Positions 1-8,222 of a DNA stretch of 64,000 nucleotides are shown here, in pieces (the stretch's first letter is position 1; the number at the start of each line of letters is the position of its first letter). The stretch comes from Arthrobacter sp. 18067 (GTDB lineage Bacteria > Actinomycetota > Actinomycetes > Actinomycetales > Micrococcaceae). Both the position numbers and the translations under genes were made by a program. The DNA lies in the NCBI RefSeq assembly GCF_902706295.1, contig NZ_CACSJJ010000026.1, positions 1-64,000 of the forward strand, in the 5' to 3' direction. The notes below the pieces were generated by a model. It ran no database searches. It was not told the DNA's origin and saw nothing but the letters and a program-made list of their open reading frames with translations.

Positions 1-56
1 CCCCACCCCCACCTGGCCGCTGCATGCCTTGCAGAGCCTGTTCCAGGAGAGTTGAC

Positions 57-968
57 ATGAAAAAGTACCTGACCGGTTTCACCCTCGCGGCAGTTGCCGC
101 CATCACCCTGAGTGCCTGCGGCGGCGGGGATCCCCTGAGCTCCTCCAACACAGCAGCTGGAGCGTCGGGCGACAGCATCATCGTCGGTTCCGCGGACTTC
201 CCAGAAAGCCAGCTGATCGCCAAGATCTACGCCGAAGCCCTCAAAGCCAAGGGCGTCGAGGTCACCGAGAAGCCGAGTATCGGCAGTCGCGAGGTCACCA
301 TTCCCGCCCTCAAGGACGGATCGATTGACCTCATGCCCGAGTACGGCGGAGCGCTCCTGCAGTACCTCGACTCCGCCACCAAGGCTGTTTCCTCCGAGGA
401 CGTCGCCAAGGAACTGACCACCAAGATCCCGGCTGGCCTCGCGGTCCTCACGGCTTCCGAAGCGGAGGACAAGGACGTCCTGGCCGTCAAGAAGGACATC
501 GCCGACCAGTACAAGCTCAAGACCATCGAGGACCTCCAGCCCGTTGCCAAGGATCTGGTCCTCGGCGGCCCGCCGGAGTGGAAGACCCGCCTCAACGGCG
601 TGGCCGGCCTGAAGTCCGTTTACAACCTTGAGTTCAAGGAATTTTCAGCGCTCGACGCCGGCGGGCCGCTGACGCTGAACGCCCTTCTTTCCGGTCAGGT
701 ACAGGTAGCGGACCTCTTCAGCACGGATCCCGCGTTGGCCGAGAACAACCTGGTGGCGCTGGAGGACAACAAGAACCTGTTCCTCTCCGAGAACATCGTG
801 CCGGTCATCAATGAGAAGAAGTCCACAGACGCCGTCAAGGAAACGCTGGACAAGGTCTCTGCTGCGCTCACGACTGAGGACCTGATCAAGATGAACGGCC
901 GTGTGGCCAAGTTTGAGGACATCGGCGAAATCGCCAAGGAATGGCTCAAGACAAAGAACCTGGGCTAA
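57..968 (+). CDS. ABC transporter substrate-binding lipoprotein, OpuAC/glycine-betaine type, probably for histidine
   Basis: A 303-residue extracytoplasmic binding protein. The start at ATG 57 puts a short signal peptide (MKKYLTGF then a hydrophobic run) directly before a lipobox LSAC with Cys21, so it should be lipid-anchored outside the membrane. The mature part has the quaternary-amine binding-protein pattern: VGSADFPESQLIAKIYAEAL near residue 45 and an EYGGALLQYL segment. It lies 44 bp upstream of urocanase on the same strand. Known analogy: the rhizobial HutXWV histidine importer uses a glycine-betaine-type binding protein, so a histidine role is a reasonable inference. Betaine or choline remain possible. 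The permease and ATPase genes are not downstream and would have to lie before the window. Confidence 0.85.
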   Translation: MKKYLTGFTLAAVAAITLSACGGGDPLSSSNTAAGASGDSIIVGSADFPESQLIAKIYAEALKAKGVEVTEKPSIGSREVTIPALKDGSIDLMPEYGGALLQYLDSATKAVSSEDVAKELTTKIPAGLAVLTASEAEDKDVLAVKKDIADQYKLKTIEDLQPVAKDLVLGGPPEWKTRLNGVAGLKSVYNLEFKEFSALDAGGPLTLNALLSGQVQVADLFSTDPALAENNLVALEDNKNLFLSENIVPVINEKKSTDAVKETLDKVSAALTTEDLIKMNGRVAKFEDIGEIAKEWLKTKNLG

Positions 969-1012
969 TCCCGTCGGTTCGCTTCAGCCGGTTGCTTTTA
1001 GAGGAGTAAAGA

Positions 1013-2758
1013 ATGACTGCCGATTTCACTACTGGTGCCCGTCCGGTCAAGGCCGCCCGGGGTACTGAGCTTACTGCCAAGTCGTGGCAGACCGAGGCGC
1101 CGTTGCGCATGTTGATGAACAACCTGGATCCTGAGGTTGCTGAGCGTCCGGATGATCTGGTGGTTTACGGTGGCACGGGCCGTGCTGTGCGGTCGTGGGC
1201 TGCGTTTGATGCGATCACCCGGACGCTGGAGACCATGGAGAAGGACGAGACGCTGCTGGTGCAGTCGGGGAAGCCGGTGGGTGTGTTCCGCACCCACGAG
1301 TGGGCGCCCCGCGTGCTCCTGGCCAACTCCAACCTCGTCGGGGACTGGGCGACGTGGCCTGAGTTCCGCCGCCTCGAGGCTGAGGGTTTGATGATGTACG
1401 GCCAGATGACGGCCGGGTCCTGGATCTACATCGGCACCCAGGGCATCCTGCAGGGCACGTACGAAACCTTCGCTGCGGTGGGTAACAAGTTGGCTGCGGA
1501 GGGACGTCACCCGGCACCCGCCGCTGCTGGTTCAACTGAGGGCCCGCTGGCCGGGACCCTGACCTTGACCGGCGGTTGTGGTGGCATGGGCGGCGCGCAG
1601 CCACTGGCCGTGACGTTGAACGATGGCGCCTGCTTGATCGTGGACGTCGATGAGACCCGCCTGCGTCGCCGTGCCGGGAAGCGGTATTTGGACGAGGTCG
1701 AAACGGATCTGGATGCTGCGATCGCGAAGGTCCAGAAGGCCAAGGACGAGCGCCGCGGCTGGTCCGTCGGTTACGTGGGCAACGCCGCGGAGGTGTTCCC
1801 GGAACTGCTGGCCCGCCACAAGGCCGGGGAAGTGACCTTTGATGTGGTCACGGACCAGACGTCCGCGCACGATCCGTTGTCCTACCTGCCTGAGGGCATC
1901 ACGGTGGCGGAGTGGCATACCGAGGCTGAGGCGGACCCGGAAGGGTTCACCAAGAAGGCCCAGGCTTCGATGGCCCGCCACGTCCAGGCGATGGTGGAGT
2001 TCCAGGACGCCGGTGCTGAGGTGTTCGATTACGGCAACTCCATCCGTGACGAGGCCCGCAAGGGCGGCTACGGGCGGGCGTTCGAGTTCCCCGGCTTCGT
2101 TCCGGCGTACATCCGTCCGCTGTTCTGCGAGGGCCTTGGCCCGTTCCGCTGGGTCGCGCTCTCCGGAGATCCGGAAGACATCGCCGTGACGGATGCGGCG
2201 ATCAAGGAACTGTTCCCGGAGAACACGCACCTGCACAAGTGGCTCGACGCCGCGGCGGACCGGGTGGAATTCGAAGGCCTCCCGGCACGTATTTGCTGGC
2301 TCGGCTACGGCGAACGCGCCAAGGCCGGCCTGCTGTTCAACCAGCTCGTCAAGGAGGGCAAGGTCAAGGCCCCGATCGTGATCGGCCGTGACCACCTGGA
2401 TTCGGGTTCCGTGGCGTCTCCGTACCGTGAGACCGAGTCCATGGCCGACGGGTCCGACGCAATTGCGGACTGGCCGTTGCTGAACGCCCTGATCAACACC
2501 TCTTCGGGCGCTACCTGGGTTTCGATCCACCACGGCGGCGGTGTAGGTATCGGCCGGTCCCTGCACGCCGGACAGGTCTCCGTCGCCGACGGCACCGACC
2601 TCGCTGCCGAGAAGCTCGAACGGCTCCTGACCAACGACCCCGGCATGGGCGTCATCCGCCACGTCGACGCCGGCTACGACCGCGCCGTCGACGTCGCCAA
2701 CGAACGCGGCGTCCGCATCCCCATGAACGAGAATGCCTCCGAGAAAGCAAGCCAATGA
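1013..2758 (+). CDS. hutU: Urocanate hydratase (urocanase)
   Basis: Converts urocanate to 4-imidazolone-5-propionate using tightly bound NAD+ as electrophile; second step of histidine breakdown, cytosolic. The 581-residue protein is slightly longer than the usual 550-560. Family hallmarks are present: the glycine-rich NAD segment [18 protein letters not shown] near residues 183-200 and the active-site cysteine region [17 protein letters not shown] near residue 425. A good ribosome site (GAGGAG, about 8 bases before ATG) supports the start. The stop codon overlaps the ATG of the next small ORF as ATGA, suggesting translational coupling. Confidence 0.96.
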   Translation: MTADFTTGARPVKAARGTELTAKSWQTEAPLRMLMNNLDPEVAERPDDLVVYGGTGRAVRSWAAFDAITRTLETMEKDETLLVQSGKPVGVFRTHEWAPRVLLANSNLVGDWATWPEFRRLEAEGLMMYGQMTAGSWIYIGTQGILQGTYETFAAVGNKLAAEGRHPAPAAAGSTEGPLAGTLTLTGGCGGMGGAQPLAVTLNDGACLIVDVDETRLRRRAGKRYLDEVETDLDAAIAKVQKAKDERRGWSVGYVGNAAEVFPELLARHKAGEVTFDVVTDQTSAHDPLSYLPEGITVAEWHTEAEADPEGFTKKAQASMARHVQAMVEFQDAGAEVFDYGNSIRDEARKGGYGRAFEFPGFVPAYIRPLFCEGLGPFRWVALSGDPEDIAVTDAAIKELFPENTHLHKWLDAAADRVEFEGLPARICWLGYGERAKAGLLFNQLVKEGKVKAPIVIGRDHLDSGSVASPYRETESMADGSDAIADWPLLNALINTSSGATWVSIHHGGGVGIGRSLHAGQVSVADGTDLAAEKLERLLTNDPGMGVIRHVDAGYDRAVDVANERGVRIPMNENASEKASQ

Positions 2759-2973
2759 GCGTGTCCACCGGCTCCGCAACGATGCATGCCTCGATGGGCG
2801 CCTCAACGGTCTCCGATTCTCCGGCAGTCAGGGTCGAGTGGCCGGACGCGGTTCCGCGGGAACGGGTTCCTGCCCGGACCCCGGAAGTTTGGAATCCAGT
2901 CCGCATTGCGCCTGAAACCGACTACCTAGCAGGGATCACTGCATCGACGATGGATGAAAGGATCGGTCCATGA
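2755..2973 (+). CDS. Small protein of unknown function coupled to hutU and the HutH-like gene
   Basis: A 72-codon frame that fills the gap between hutU and the HutH-like gene. Its ATG overlaps the hutU stop (ATGA at 2755-2758) and its TGA overlaps the next ATG (ATGA at 2970-2973). Double ATGA overlap is typical of real translationally coupled operon members and unlikely for a random frame, though in GC-rich DNA open frames of this size are common. The product is rich in Ser, Ala and Pro in its first half, has no predicted membrane segment or signal peptide, and matches no family I recognise. It could be a remnant of a larger hut gene. Confidence 0.45.
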   Translation: MSVSTGSATMHASMGASTVSDSPAVRVEWPDAVPRERVPARTPEVWNPVRIAPETDYLAGITASTMDERIGP

Positions 2974-4418
2974 TCGAGATCGACGGCCGGAACCTGGCCT
3001 TGGCAGACATCGCAGCCGTTGCCGACGGCGCTTCCGTCCATCTTGCGCCTGATGCGTTGATTCGCATGGCTGGCTCGCAGGAGTCAGCCATTGCCACAGC
3101 CTCACGGCGACCCGTCTACGGCCGTTCAACAGGGGTGGGCGCGAACAGGACCGTTGCTTTGGCCGAAGCCGACGGCGGCGACCCCCACGGTCTCAAGCTT
3201 CTGCGCAGCCACGCCGTGGATGCGGGCAAACCCCTGGACCGCCGGACGGTCCGAGCGCTGTTGGTGGTCAGGCTGTCCCAGTTGGCAGCCGGTGGATCTG
3301 GGATCAACCCTGCCATTGCCGTGGCCCTCAGTGAGCTGATCAACTCGGATACGGTTCCTGAAATCCGGGAGTTTGGCGGTATTGGTACGGCCGATTTGCA
3401 GGCCCTGGCCGGTACGGCGCTCACGATGCTTGGGGAACGCGCGCCCTTGGGTGGGGGAGGTGCTCAGCGCAGCGTGGAGGGTTGGGCTACCGCGGATGCC
3501 CTGCCCTTCATCAGTTCCAGCGCCCTGACCATTGCCCAGGCCGTTCTTGCGCATCAGGAATTGTCGGGGCTCCTCCGCAACGCTGCGTCTGTTGCCGCAT
3601 TGTCCTTCGTCGCGATGTCGGGCAACCCGGAGGCGATCAGTCCGGCAGTTGCAGCGGCAGCGGACACCCCTGCCGTGGCAGAAATGGTGGACACTCTGCG
3701 TGGCCTGGTTGAGGGGAGCGGAGAGCCATCCAGAATTCAGGATCCTTATTGCCTCCGGACCCTGCCACAGATCTTCGGATCCCAAGCCGAGGAGCTCGCG
3801 GCCCTGGGTACTTTGTTGAGCCGTCTGGTGACAGCGGGCAACGAGAATCCCTTGGTCCATGGCTCGACGTCCGATGGTTCAAACGACGTCGCCCACCATG
3901 GGCTCTTCCAGATGACCAACCTTGCCCGCCGTGCGGATGCCCTGCAGCTGGCCATTGGCGCCGCGTGCGCAACTCATCTTCGAAGGATTGATCTCCTCTG
4001 CGACCCCAACTACACGGGGTTGCAGCCCTTCCTGGCTGAAGACGGGACGGGACAATCCGGAGTCATGATGCTGGAGTACGTGGCCGCCGCCGCGGTGGGG
4101 CGAATCCGCGCGAATGCCCAACCCGCCAGCCTGCAGACGGTGGTGTTGTCGTTGGGAGCAGAGGAAGACGCAAGCTTCGCAAGCTTAGCCGCGGCGCAGT
4201 TGCAGTCCACCGCCGAAGCCTTGGCGACCGTTACCGCCGTCGAACTGGTCTGTGCTTCACGTGCGCTGCGACTTCAAGGACGACGCACCGCGGAGTTCAG
4301 CAGCGCCAGGATGCGAGCCATGATGGAGGCTGGATTTACCTTGCCCTCCGAGGTCACCGACCGGGACCTGCGCGGCGACGTTGAACAGGCCCATGAGCTT
4401 ATTCGGGCCGCACATTGA
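2970..4418 (+). CDS. HutH-family aromatic amino acid ammonia-lyase homolog lacking the MIO triad
   Basis: The 482-residue protein aligns by eye with histidine ammonia-lyase along its length: VYGRSTGVG with the active Tyr at residue 50, LLRSHAVDAG, QDPYCLRTLPQIFG, NENPLVHG, GLQPFLAEDG and AEEDASF. Family members build the electrophilic MIO cofactor from Ala-Ser-Gly in a GSVGASGDL motif. Here the matching stretch, residues 136-143, reads GGIGTADL, so the triad is replaced by Thr-Ala with one residue missing. It is also about 25 residues shorter than usual HutH. The reading frame is intact, so this is divergence, not an evident frameshift. Catalysis by the normal mechanism looks impossible. It may be a pseudo-enzyme, a regulatory subunit or have a new activity. 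Position after urocanase ties it to histidine or urocanate metabolism. Confidence 0.85.
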   Translation: MIEIDGRNLALADIAAVADGASVHLAPDALIRMAGSQESAIATASRRPVYGRSTGVGANRTVALAEADGGDPHGLKLLRSHAVDAGKPLDRRTVRALLVVRLSQLAAGGSGINPAIAVALSELINSDTVPEIREFGGIGTADLQALAGTALTMLGERAPLGGGGAQRSVEGWATADALPFISSSALTIAQAVLAHQELSGLLRNAASVAALSFVAMSGNPEAISPAVAAAADTPAVAEMVDTLRGLVEGSGEPSRIQDPYCLRTLPQIFGSQAEELAALGTLLSRLVTAGNENPLVHGSTSDGSNDVAHHGLFQMTNLARRADALQLAIGAACATHLRRIDLLCDPNYTGLQPFLAEDGTGQSGVMMLEYVAAAAVGRIRANAQPASLQTVVLSLGAEEDASFASLAAAQLQSTAEALATVTAVELVCASRALRLQGRRTAEFSSARMRAMMEAGFTLPSEVTDRDLRGDVEQAHELIRAAH

Positions 4419-4430
4419 AAATCGCTTCAT

Positions 4431-4476
4431 GACACAACAACGGCAGGCGGTCCGTGGACTGCCTGCCGTTATTGTT
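4431..4476. terminator. Bidirectional stem-loop terminator
   Basis: CGGCAGGC at 4441-4448 pairs with GCCTGCCG at 4461-4468, and the inner GTCC/GGAC can extend the stem. It is flanked by A-rich sequence on the left and TTATTGTT on the right, so it can end transcription in both directions. It sits between the convergent HutH-like gene and the MFS exporter. Confidence 0.75.
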
Positions 4477-4501
4477 CATGGTGCTTGGAGCGAGTCGCTG
4501 C

Positions 4502-6154
4502 CTAGTGTGCGGACACCGATTCCTTGGCGGCAGCCTTCGGGTCCGTGAGCTTCTTATTCGGCAATGCGAAGCTGATCAGGAACGCAATGATCATGAGCCC
4601 GGCTGCGGTCAGCATGACGATGTCGATCGCCTGGGCAAAGCCCTCTGTGATGGGCCTGGTCAGCGTGCTGTTGGCCGAGTGGAGCCAGCTGGTGTCGTTC
4701 AAGGACTCGTTGTTGGCGCCGTTCTTGAAGAAGTCGAAGAGCTTCGCATTTGCTGGGTCCGAGGCGACTGCGGGATCCCGCATGACGGCCTGGTAGTCCG
4801 GGTTGGCCGCAGCTGTCTTCATGCCGTCGGCGATCTTATCGGCAGCAGTGCTGAACAGCATGGAGATGAACACTGCCGTGCCCACGGCACCACCCATGGA
4901 ACGGAAGAACGCCGCTGTGGAGGTACCAACGCCCATGTCCTTGGGAGGAACCGAAACCTGCATGGCAAGCGTCAGGGGCTGCATGCAGAAGCCCAAACCA
5001 ACGCCGAAGAACACTGCAATCAGACCGGGAACCCACAGACCGGTGTCGACGCCAAGCACAAGGCCCATGACGGTAGCTGCAGCTGCCAAGGTGGCCGTGC
5101 CCATGATCGGGAAGATTCTGTAGACGCCCGACGACGAGATGGTGCGGCCGGCAGAAATGGAGCCGAAGAGGATGCCCACGGTAAACGTGATCATCATCAG
5201 GCCGGCCTCGGTAGGAGTCAGCCCCTTCACTAGCTGCAGGTACATGGGCAGCATGGCGATGGCGCCGAACATGCCGATGCCGATGATGAAGTTCAGCAGC
5301 GATGACAGCCCGAACGTCATGTTCTTGAAGAGCCGCAACGGAATCAGTGCGTAGTCTCCAGCTCGCTTCTCAGCGAGCAGGAACGCGACGATGCCGATGA
5401 CGCCCAGGCCGTAGCAGAGCCACGATCCGGCGGAGGCCCAGCCCCACGTGCGGCCCTGTTCTGCCACGAGCAGCAGCGGCACAATCGCCAGCGTGATGGC
5501 GGCGGCGCCCCAGTAGTCGATCTTCTGCTTCACGTGCCGCGCTGGCAGGTGCAGGTACATGAAGACGACTACGAGTGCCGCGAGCCCGATGGGCAGGTTG
5601 ATGAAGAAGACCCAGCGCCAGCCGTCAAACCCCAGGATGCTGGCCGAGCCGGCAAACGCGCCGCCTATCACGGGCCCGAGGACGGAAGAGATACCGAACA
5701 CAGACATGAAGTAGCCCTGGTACTTTGCCCTGTCCTTCAAGGCCACGATGTCGCCGATGATGGTCAGCGCCAAAGCCAGCAGACCGCCGGCGCCGAGGCC
5801 CTGGATACCGCGTGCGATGGCCAGTTCGGTCATGGAGTGCACCGACCCCGCGTACAGCGAACCAGCCAGGAAGATCACGATGGCCACGAGGTACAGCGGG
5901 CGTCGTCCGAAGATGTCGCTGAGCTTGCCGTACAGCGGGGTGCTCACGGTTGAAGTGATGAGGTACGCCGTGGTGGCCCAGGCTTGGAGCGAGAGGCCAT
6001 CGAGGTCGTTGGCGATGGTGTAGATGGACGTCGACACGATGGTCTGGTCCAGCGAGGACAGGAACATGCCGAGCATGAGTCCCACCATGACGGTGAGGGT
6101 CTGACGATGGGTCAGGACCTCACCGGCGGCCCGAACGGGCGTGGTTTTGGACAT
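4502..6154 (-). CDS. DHA2-family MFS multidrug exporter (EmrB/QacA type, 14 TM)
   Basis: A 550-residue inner-membrane proton antiporter. The N-terminal half carries LGMFLSSLDQTIVSTSI (motif D1 of drug:H+ antiporters), LYGKLSDIFGRRPLYL (motif A between TM2 and TM3) and GISSVLGPVIGGAFA (motif C, antiporter signature), followed by enough hydrophobic segments for 14 helices, as in EmrB/QacA. Substrate cannot be read from sequence. A ribosome site GGAGAAGAT immediately precedes the ATG. Upstream, 6192-6214 holds an inverted repeat that could be the site of a MarR- or TetR-type repressor, but no adjacent regulator gene is present. Confidence 0.92.
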   Translation of the reverse strand: MSKTTPVRAAGEVLTHRQTLTVMVGLMLGMFLSSLDQTIVSTSIYTIANDLDGLSLQAWATTAYLITSTVSTPLYGKLSDIFGRRPLYLVAIVIFLAGSLYAGSVHSMTELAIARGIQGLGAGGLLALALTIIGDIVALKDRAKYQGYFMSVFGISSVLGPVIGGAFAGSASILGFDGWRWVFFINLPIGLAALVVVFMYLHLPARHVKQKIDYWGAAAITLAIVPLLLVAEQGRTWGWASAGSWLCYGLGVIGIVAFLLAEKRAGDYALIPLRLFKNMTFGLSSLLNFIIGIGMFGAIAMLPMYLQLVKGLTPTEAGLMMITFTVGILFGSISAGRTISSSGVYRIFPIMGTATLAAAATVMGLVLGVDTGLWVPGLIAVFFGVGLGFCMQPLTLAMQVSVPPKDMGVGTSTAAFFRSMGGAVGTAVFISMLFSTAADKIADGMKTAAANPDYQAVMRDPAVASDPANAKLFDFFKNGANNESLNDTSWLHSANSTLTRPITEGFAQAIDIVMLTAAGLMIIAFLISFALPNKKLTDPKAAAKESVSAH

Positions 6155-6191
6155 ATCTTCTCCAGAGGTGGCAGAAAAGTGGATTAAGCAG

Positions 6192-6214
6192 GATAGTTGC
6201 TTTCAGTAACTATC
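6192..6214. promoter_or_regulatory. Inverted repeat in the MFS exporter promoter region
   Basis: GATAGTT (6192-6198) and AACTATC (6208-6214) are perfect 7-base arms; extending inward gives nine paired positions with one mismatch around a TTTCA centre. It lies 38-60 bases upstream of the exporter start codon, where a MarR/TetR-type operator is expected. Confidence 0.5.
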
Positions 6215-6286
6215 TTACGGCCCAGTTGATTCCCGAAGGGAGAATATTTCTTCCACTTTCCCTCTAAGTCGTCCACGAGGGAAGGG

Positions 6287-6760
6287 TCAGCGCTCAACCA
6301 GGATGCCGTCCGGGTCGCAGTAGATCATCACTCCAGGCTGGATGCGGACGCGATCGATCACCAGCTCAACGTCCACTTCGCCCACGCCCGTCTTGGCGCT
6401 CTTTTTCGGGTTGCTGCCGAGAGCTTTGACGCCAAGGGGCAAACGGGCAACGGCCTCGCGGTCCCGGATGGCTCCGTTGATCACCACCCCGGACCAGCCA
6501 TTGGCCACGGCGCTCTCCGCAATCATGTCTCCCATGAGTGCGGTCCGCAGCGACGCCTGGCCATCAATGACCAGGACGGCTCCTTCGCCGGGAGTGCCGA
6601 GGACGGCTTTGACCAGGGCATTGTCTTCAAAGCACCGGATAGTGCGGACCGGCCCGCTGAAGTGGGTGTGCCCACCCAGGTTTTCATACTGGACAGCTAT
6701 GGATTCCAGTTCCTCGCCTCGTTCGTCGTAAAGATCGGCGGTATTTACATGCTCGCTCAT
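6287..6760 (-). CDS. RraA-like protein (regulator of RNase E activity A / HMG aldolase fold)
   Basis: A 157-residue protein of the RraA/4-hydroxy-4-methyl-2-oxoglutarate aldolase superfamily. The fold signature is clear: LVIDGQASLRTALMGDMIAE, then GWSGVVINGAIRDREAV with the conserved Arg-Asp pair of the active site, and a C-terminal PGVMIYCDPDGILV. In Escherichia coli RraA binds and inhibits RNase E; many actinobacterial members are metal-dependent class II aldolases on pyruvate-derived substrates. The start at 6760 is preceded by GAGGGGAAGCACT; a longer upstream extension would lack family similarity. It stands alone between two divergent MFS genes, giving no pathway clue. Confidence 0.88.
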   Translation of the reverse strand: MSEHVNTADLYDERGEELESIAVQYENLGGHTHFSGPVRTIRCFEDNALVKAVLGTPGEGAVLVIDGQASLRTALMGDMIAESAVANGWSGVVINGAIRDREAVARLPLGVKALGSNPKKSAKTGVGEVDVELVIDRVRIQPGVMIYCDPDGILVER

Positions 6761-6918
6761 AGTGCTTCCCCTCAATCGCTTTGAGGCCACAGTAACGCTC
6801 GTGCAAGGGCTATAGCAGCGCTTGTTTCGGCCTATGTGGATAAAGAGCACGACGGCGGTCCAGTGTCGCTACGCCGCGCTAGGCTGAATCCAAACATTGA
6901 AACGAGGGGGAACCTGCC

Positions 6919-8220
6919 ATGAGCCTGTCCGACCTGCCGGGTCCAGTGCCGGATCCTGCCGTACTGCGGGGAACCACTACGGCGCTGGACGAACCGGTGG
7001 AACGCGTTCGGCCGCTCTGGGTCACGGGAGTGGTGCTGGTCAACCTGGGCATCAACGCGGCCTTCTTTGGACCCCTTCAAGTGCTCTTGGGACAGCAAGC
7101 TGCACACTTCGATGACGGCCAGAAGGAAGCAATTCTGGCCCTGGTCACCGGCTGTGGTGCGGCGGTTTCCATGGTGGCAAACCCCTTGTTCGGCGCATTC
7201 AGTGACCGCACAACGTCCCGCTTTGGGCGGCGGGTTCCCTGGGTCCTCATGGGCGCCATTCTGGGAGCTGTGGCACTGGTTGCCCTTGCCGGTGCTCCGA
7301 ACGTGGCCGTCATGGCCTTGTTATGGTGCGTTGTGCAGGCCGGAGCCAACGCCATGTACGCAGCCATCACTGCCGCTGTCCCGGACCGGGTTCCAGTGCC
7401 CCAGCGCGGTACGGTCGGCGGCTTGGCGGCCATGGGGCAGACGGTGGGCATCCTGGTCGGAGCGGTGATCGCTGCCGTCGTCGCCGGTGACTTCGCCGCT
7501 GGTTACTGGGTGTGCGCCGCAGCGCTGCTGGCCGGCGTCGTGCTTTATCTCTTCAAGAGCGACGATCAGCCGTTGCCCCAGCGGGAACGTCCGCCATTCA
7601 AACTGCTGGAGTTCCTCAAGGGTTTCTGGGTTTCCCCCAAGCGCTACCCGGATTTCGCGTGGGCTTGGATGACCCGGCTCTTGGTGAGCACGGGCAACCA
7701 CATGGTCACGCTATATTTGCTCTTTTTCCTCAGCGACGCTGTGCACTTGGAGGAAACCGAGGGCATCAAGCCGGAGTTCGGCGTTCTCATTCTGACCGGC
7801 TTATATGCCATCACGGTGATCATCACCAGCGTTCTGGGCGGGAGGTTGAGCGACAGGATGGGAAAGCGAAAGCCGCTGGTCATAGCGTCATCCGTCATCA
7901 TCGCGGTGGCGTCGCTGATACTCGCATTTGCCCCCACGTGGATCGGCGGACTTGCCGGTGCGCTGGTGCTGGGAATCGGGTTCGGTGCCTACCTCGCCGT
8001 GGACTTCGCGCTGATCACCCAGGTCCTGCCCACCGCACTGGACCGCGGCCGGGACCTGGGCATCATCAACATCGCGAACTCGCTGCCCCAGGTGGTGGCG
8101 CCATTGATCGCGTTCCCATTTGTCGCTTACTGGGGCGGCTACGTCTCGTTGTACGTAGCCGCCGCAGTGATTGGGCTCTTGGGAGCGGTGTTTGTGGTGA
8201 AGATCAAGAGCGTGGACTAG
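6919..8220 (+). CDS. MFS transporter, 12 TM, sugar-cation symporter-like
   Basis: A 433-residue integral membrane carrier. The N-half has a motif-A-like loop NPLFGAFSDRTTSRFGRRVPW and the C-half a matching GGRLSDRMGKRKPLVI, so two six-helix bundles are present. The NPLFGAFSDRT segment resembles the GPH sugar-cation group and its MFS relatives. Substrate unknown. GAGGGGG precedes the ATG by about 8 bases and a TAGGCT element at 6880-6885 is a plausible -10 box. The gene ends three bases before the stop codon of the convergent FG-GAP gene. Confidence 0.85.
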   Translation: MSLSDLPGPVPDPAVLRGTTTALDEPVERVRPLWVTGVVLVNLGINAAFFGPLQVLLGQQAAHFDDGQKEAILALVTGCGAAVSMVANPLFGAFSDRTTSRFGRRVPWVLMGAILGAVALVALAGAPNVAVMALLWCVVQAGANAMYAAITAAVPDRVPVPQRGTVGGLAAMGQTVGILVGAVIAAVVAGDFAAGYWVCAAALLAGVVLYLFKSDDQPLPQRERPPFKLLEFLKGFWVSPKRYPDFAWAWMTRLLVSTGNHMVTLYLLFFLSDAVHLEETEGIKPEFGVLILTGLYAITVIITSVLGGRLSDRMGKRKPLVIASSVIIAVASLILAFAPTWIGGLAGALVLGIGFGAYLAVDFALITQVLPTALDRGRDLGIINIANSLPQVVAPLIAFPFVAYWGGYVSLYVAAAVIGLLGAVFVVKIKSVD

Positions 8221-8222
8221 GC

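Noticed and set aside
1532-2806. 424-codon minus frame across hutU
   Set aside because: Antisense shadow of urocanase; its product shows no recognisable domain and reads like complement-strand sequence.
4454-5233. 259-codon plus frame opposite the MFS exporter
   Set aside because: Antisense to a clear 14-helix exporter; Cys/His-rich composition is a complement-strand artefact.
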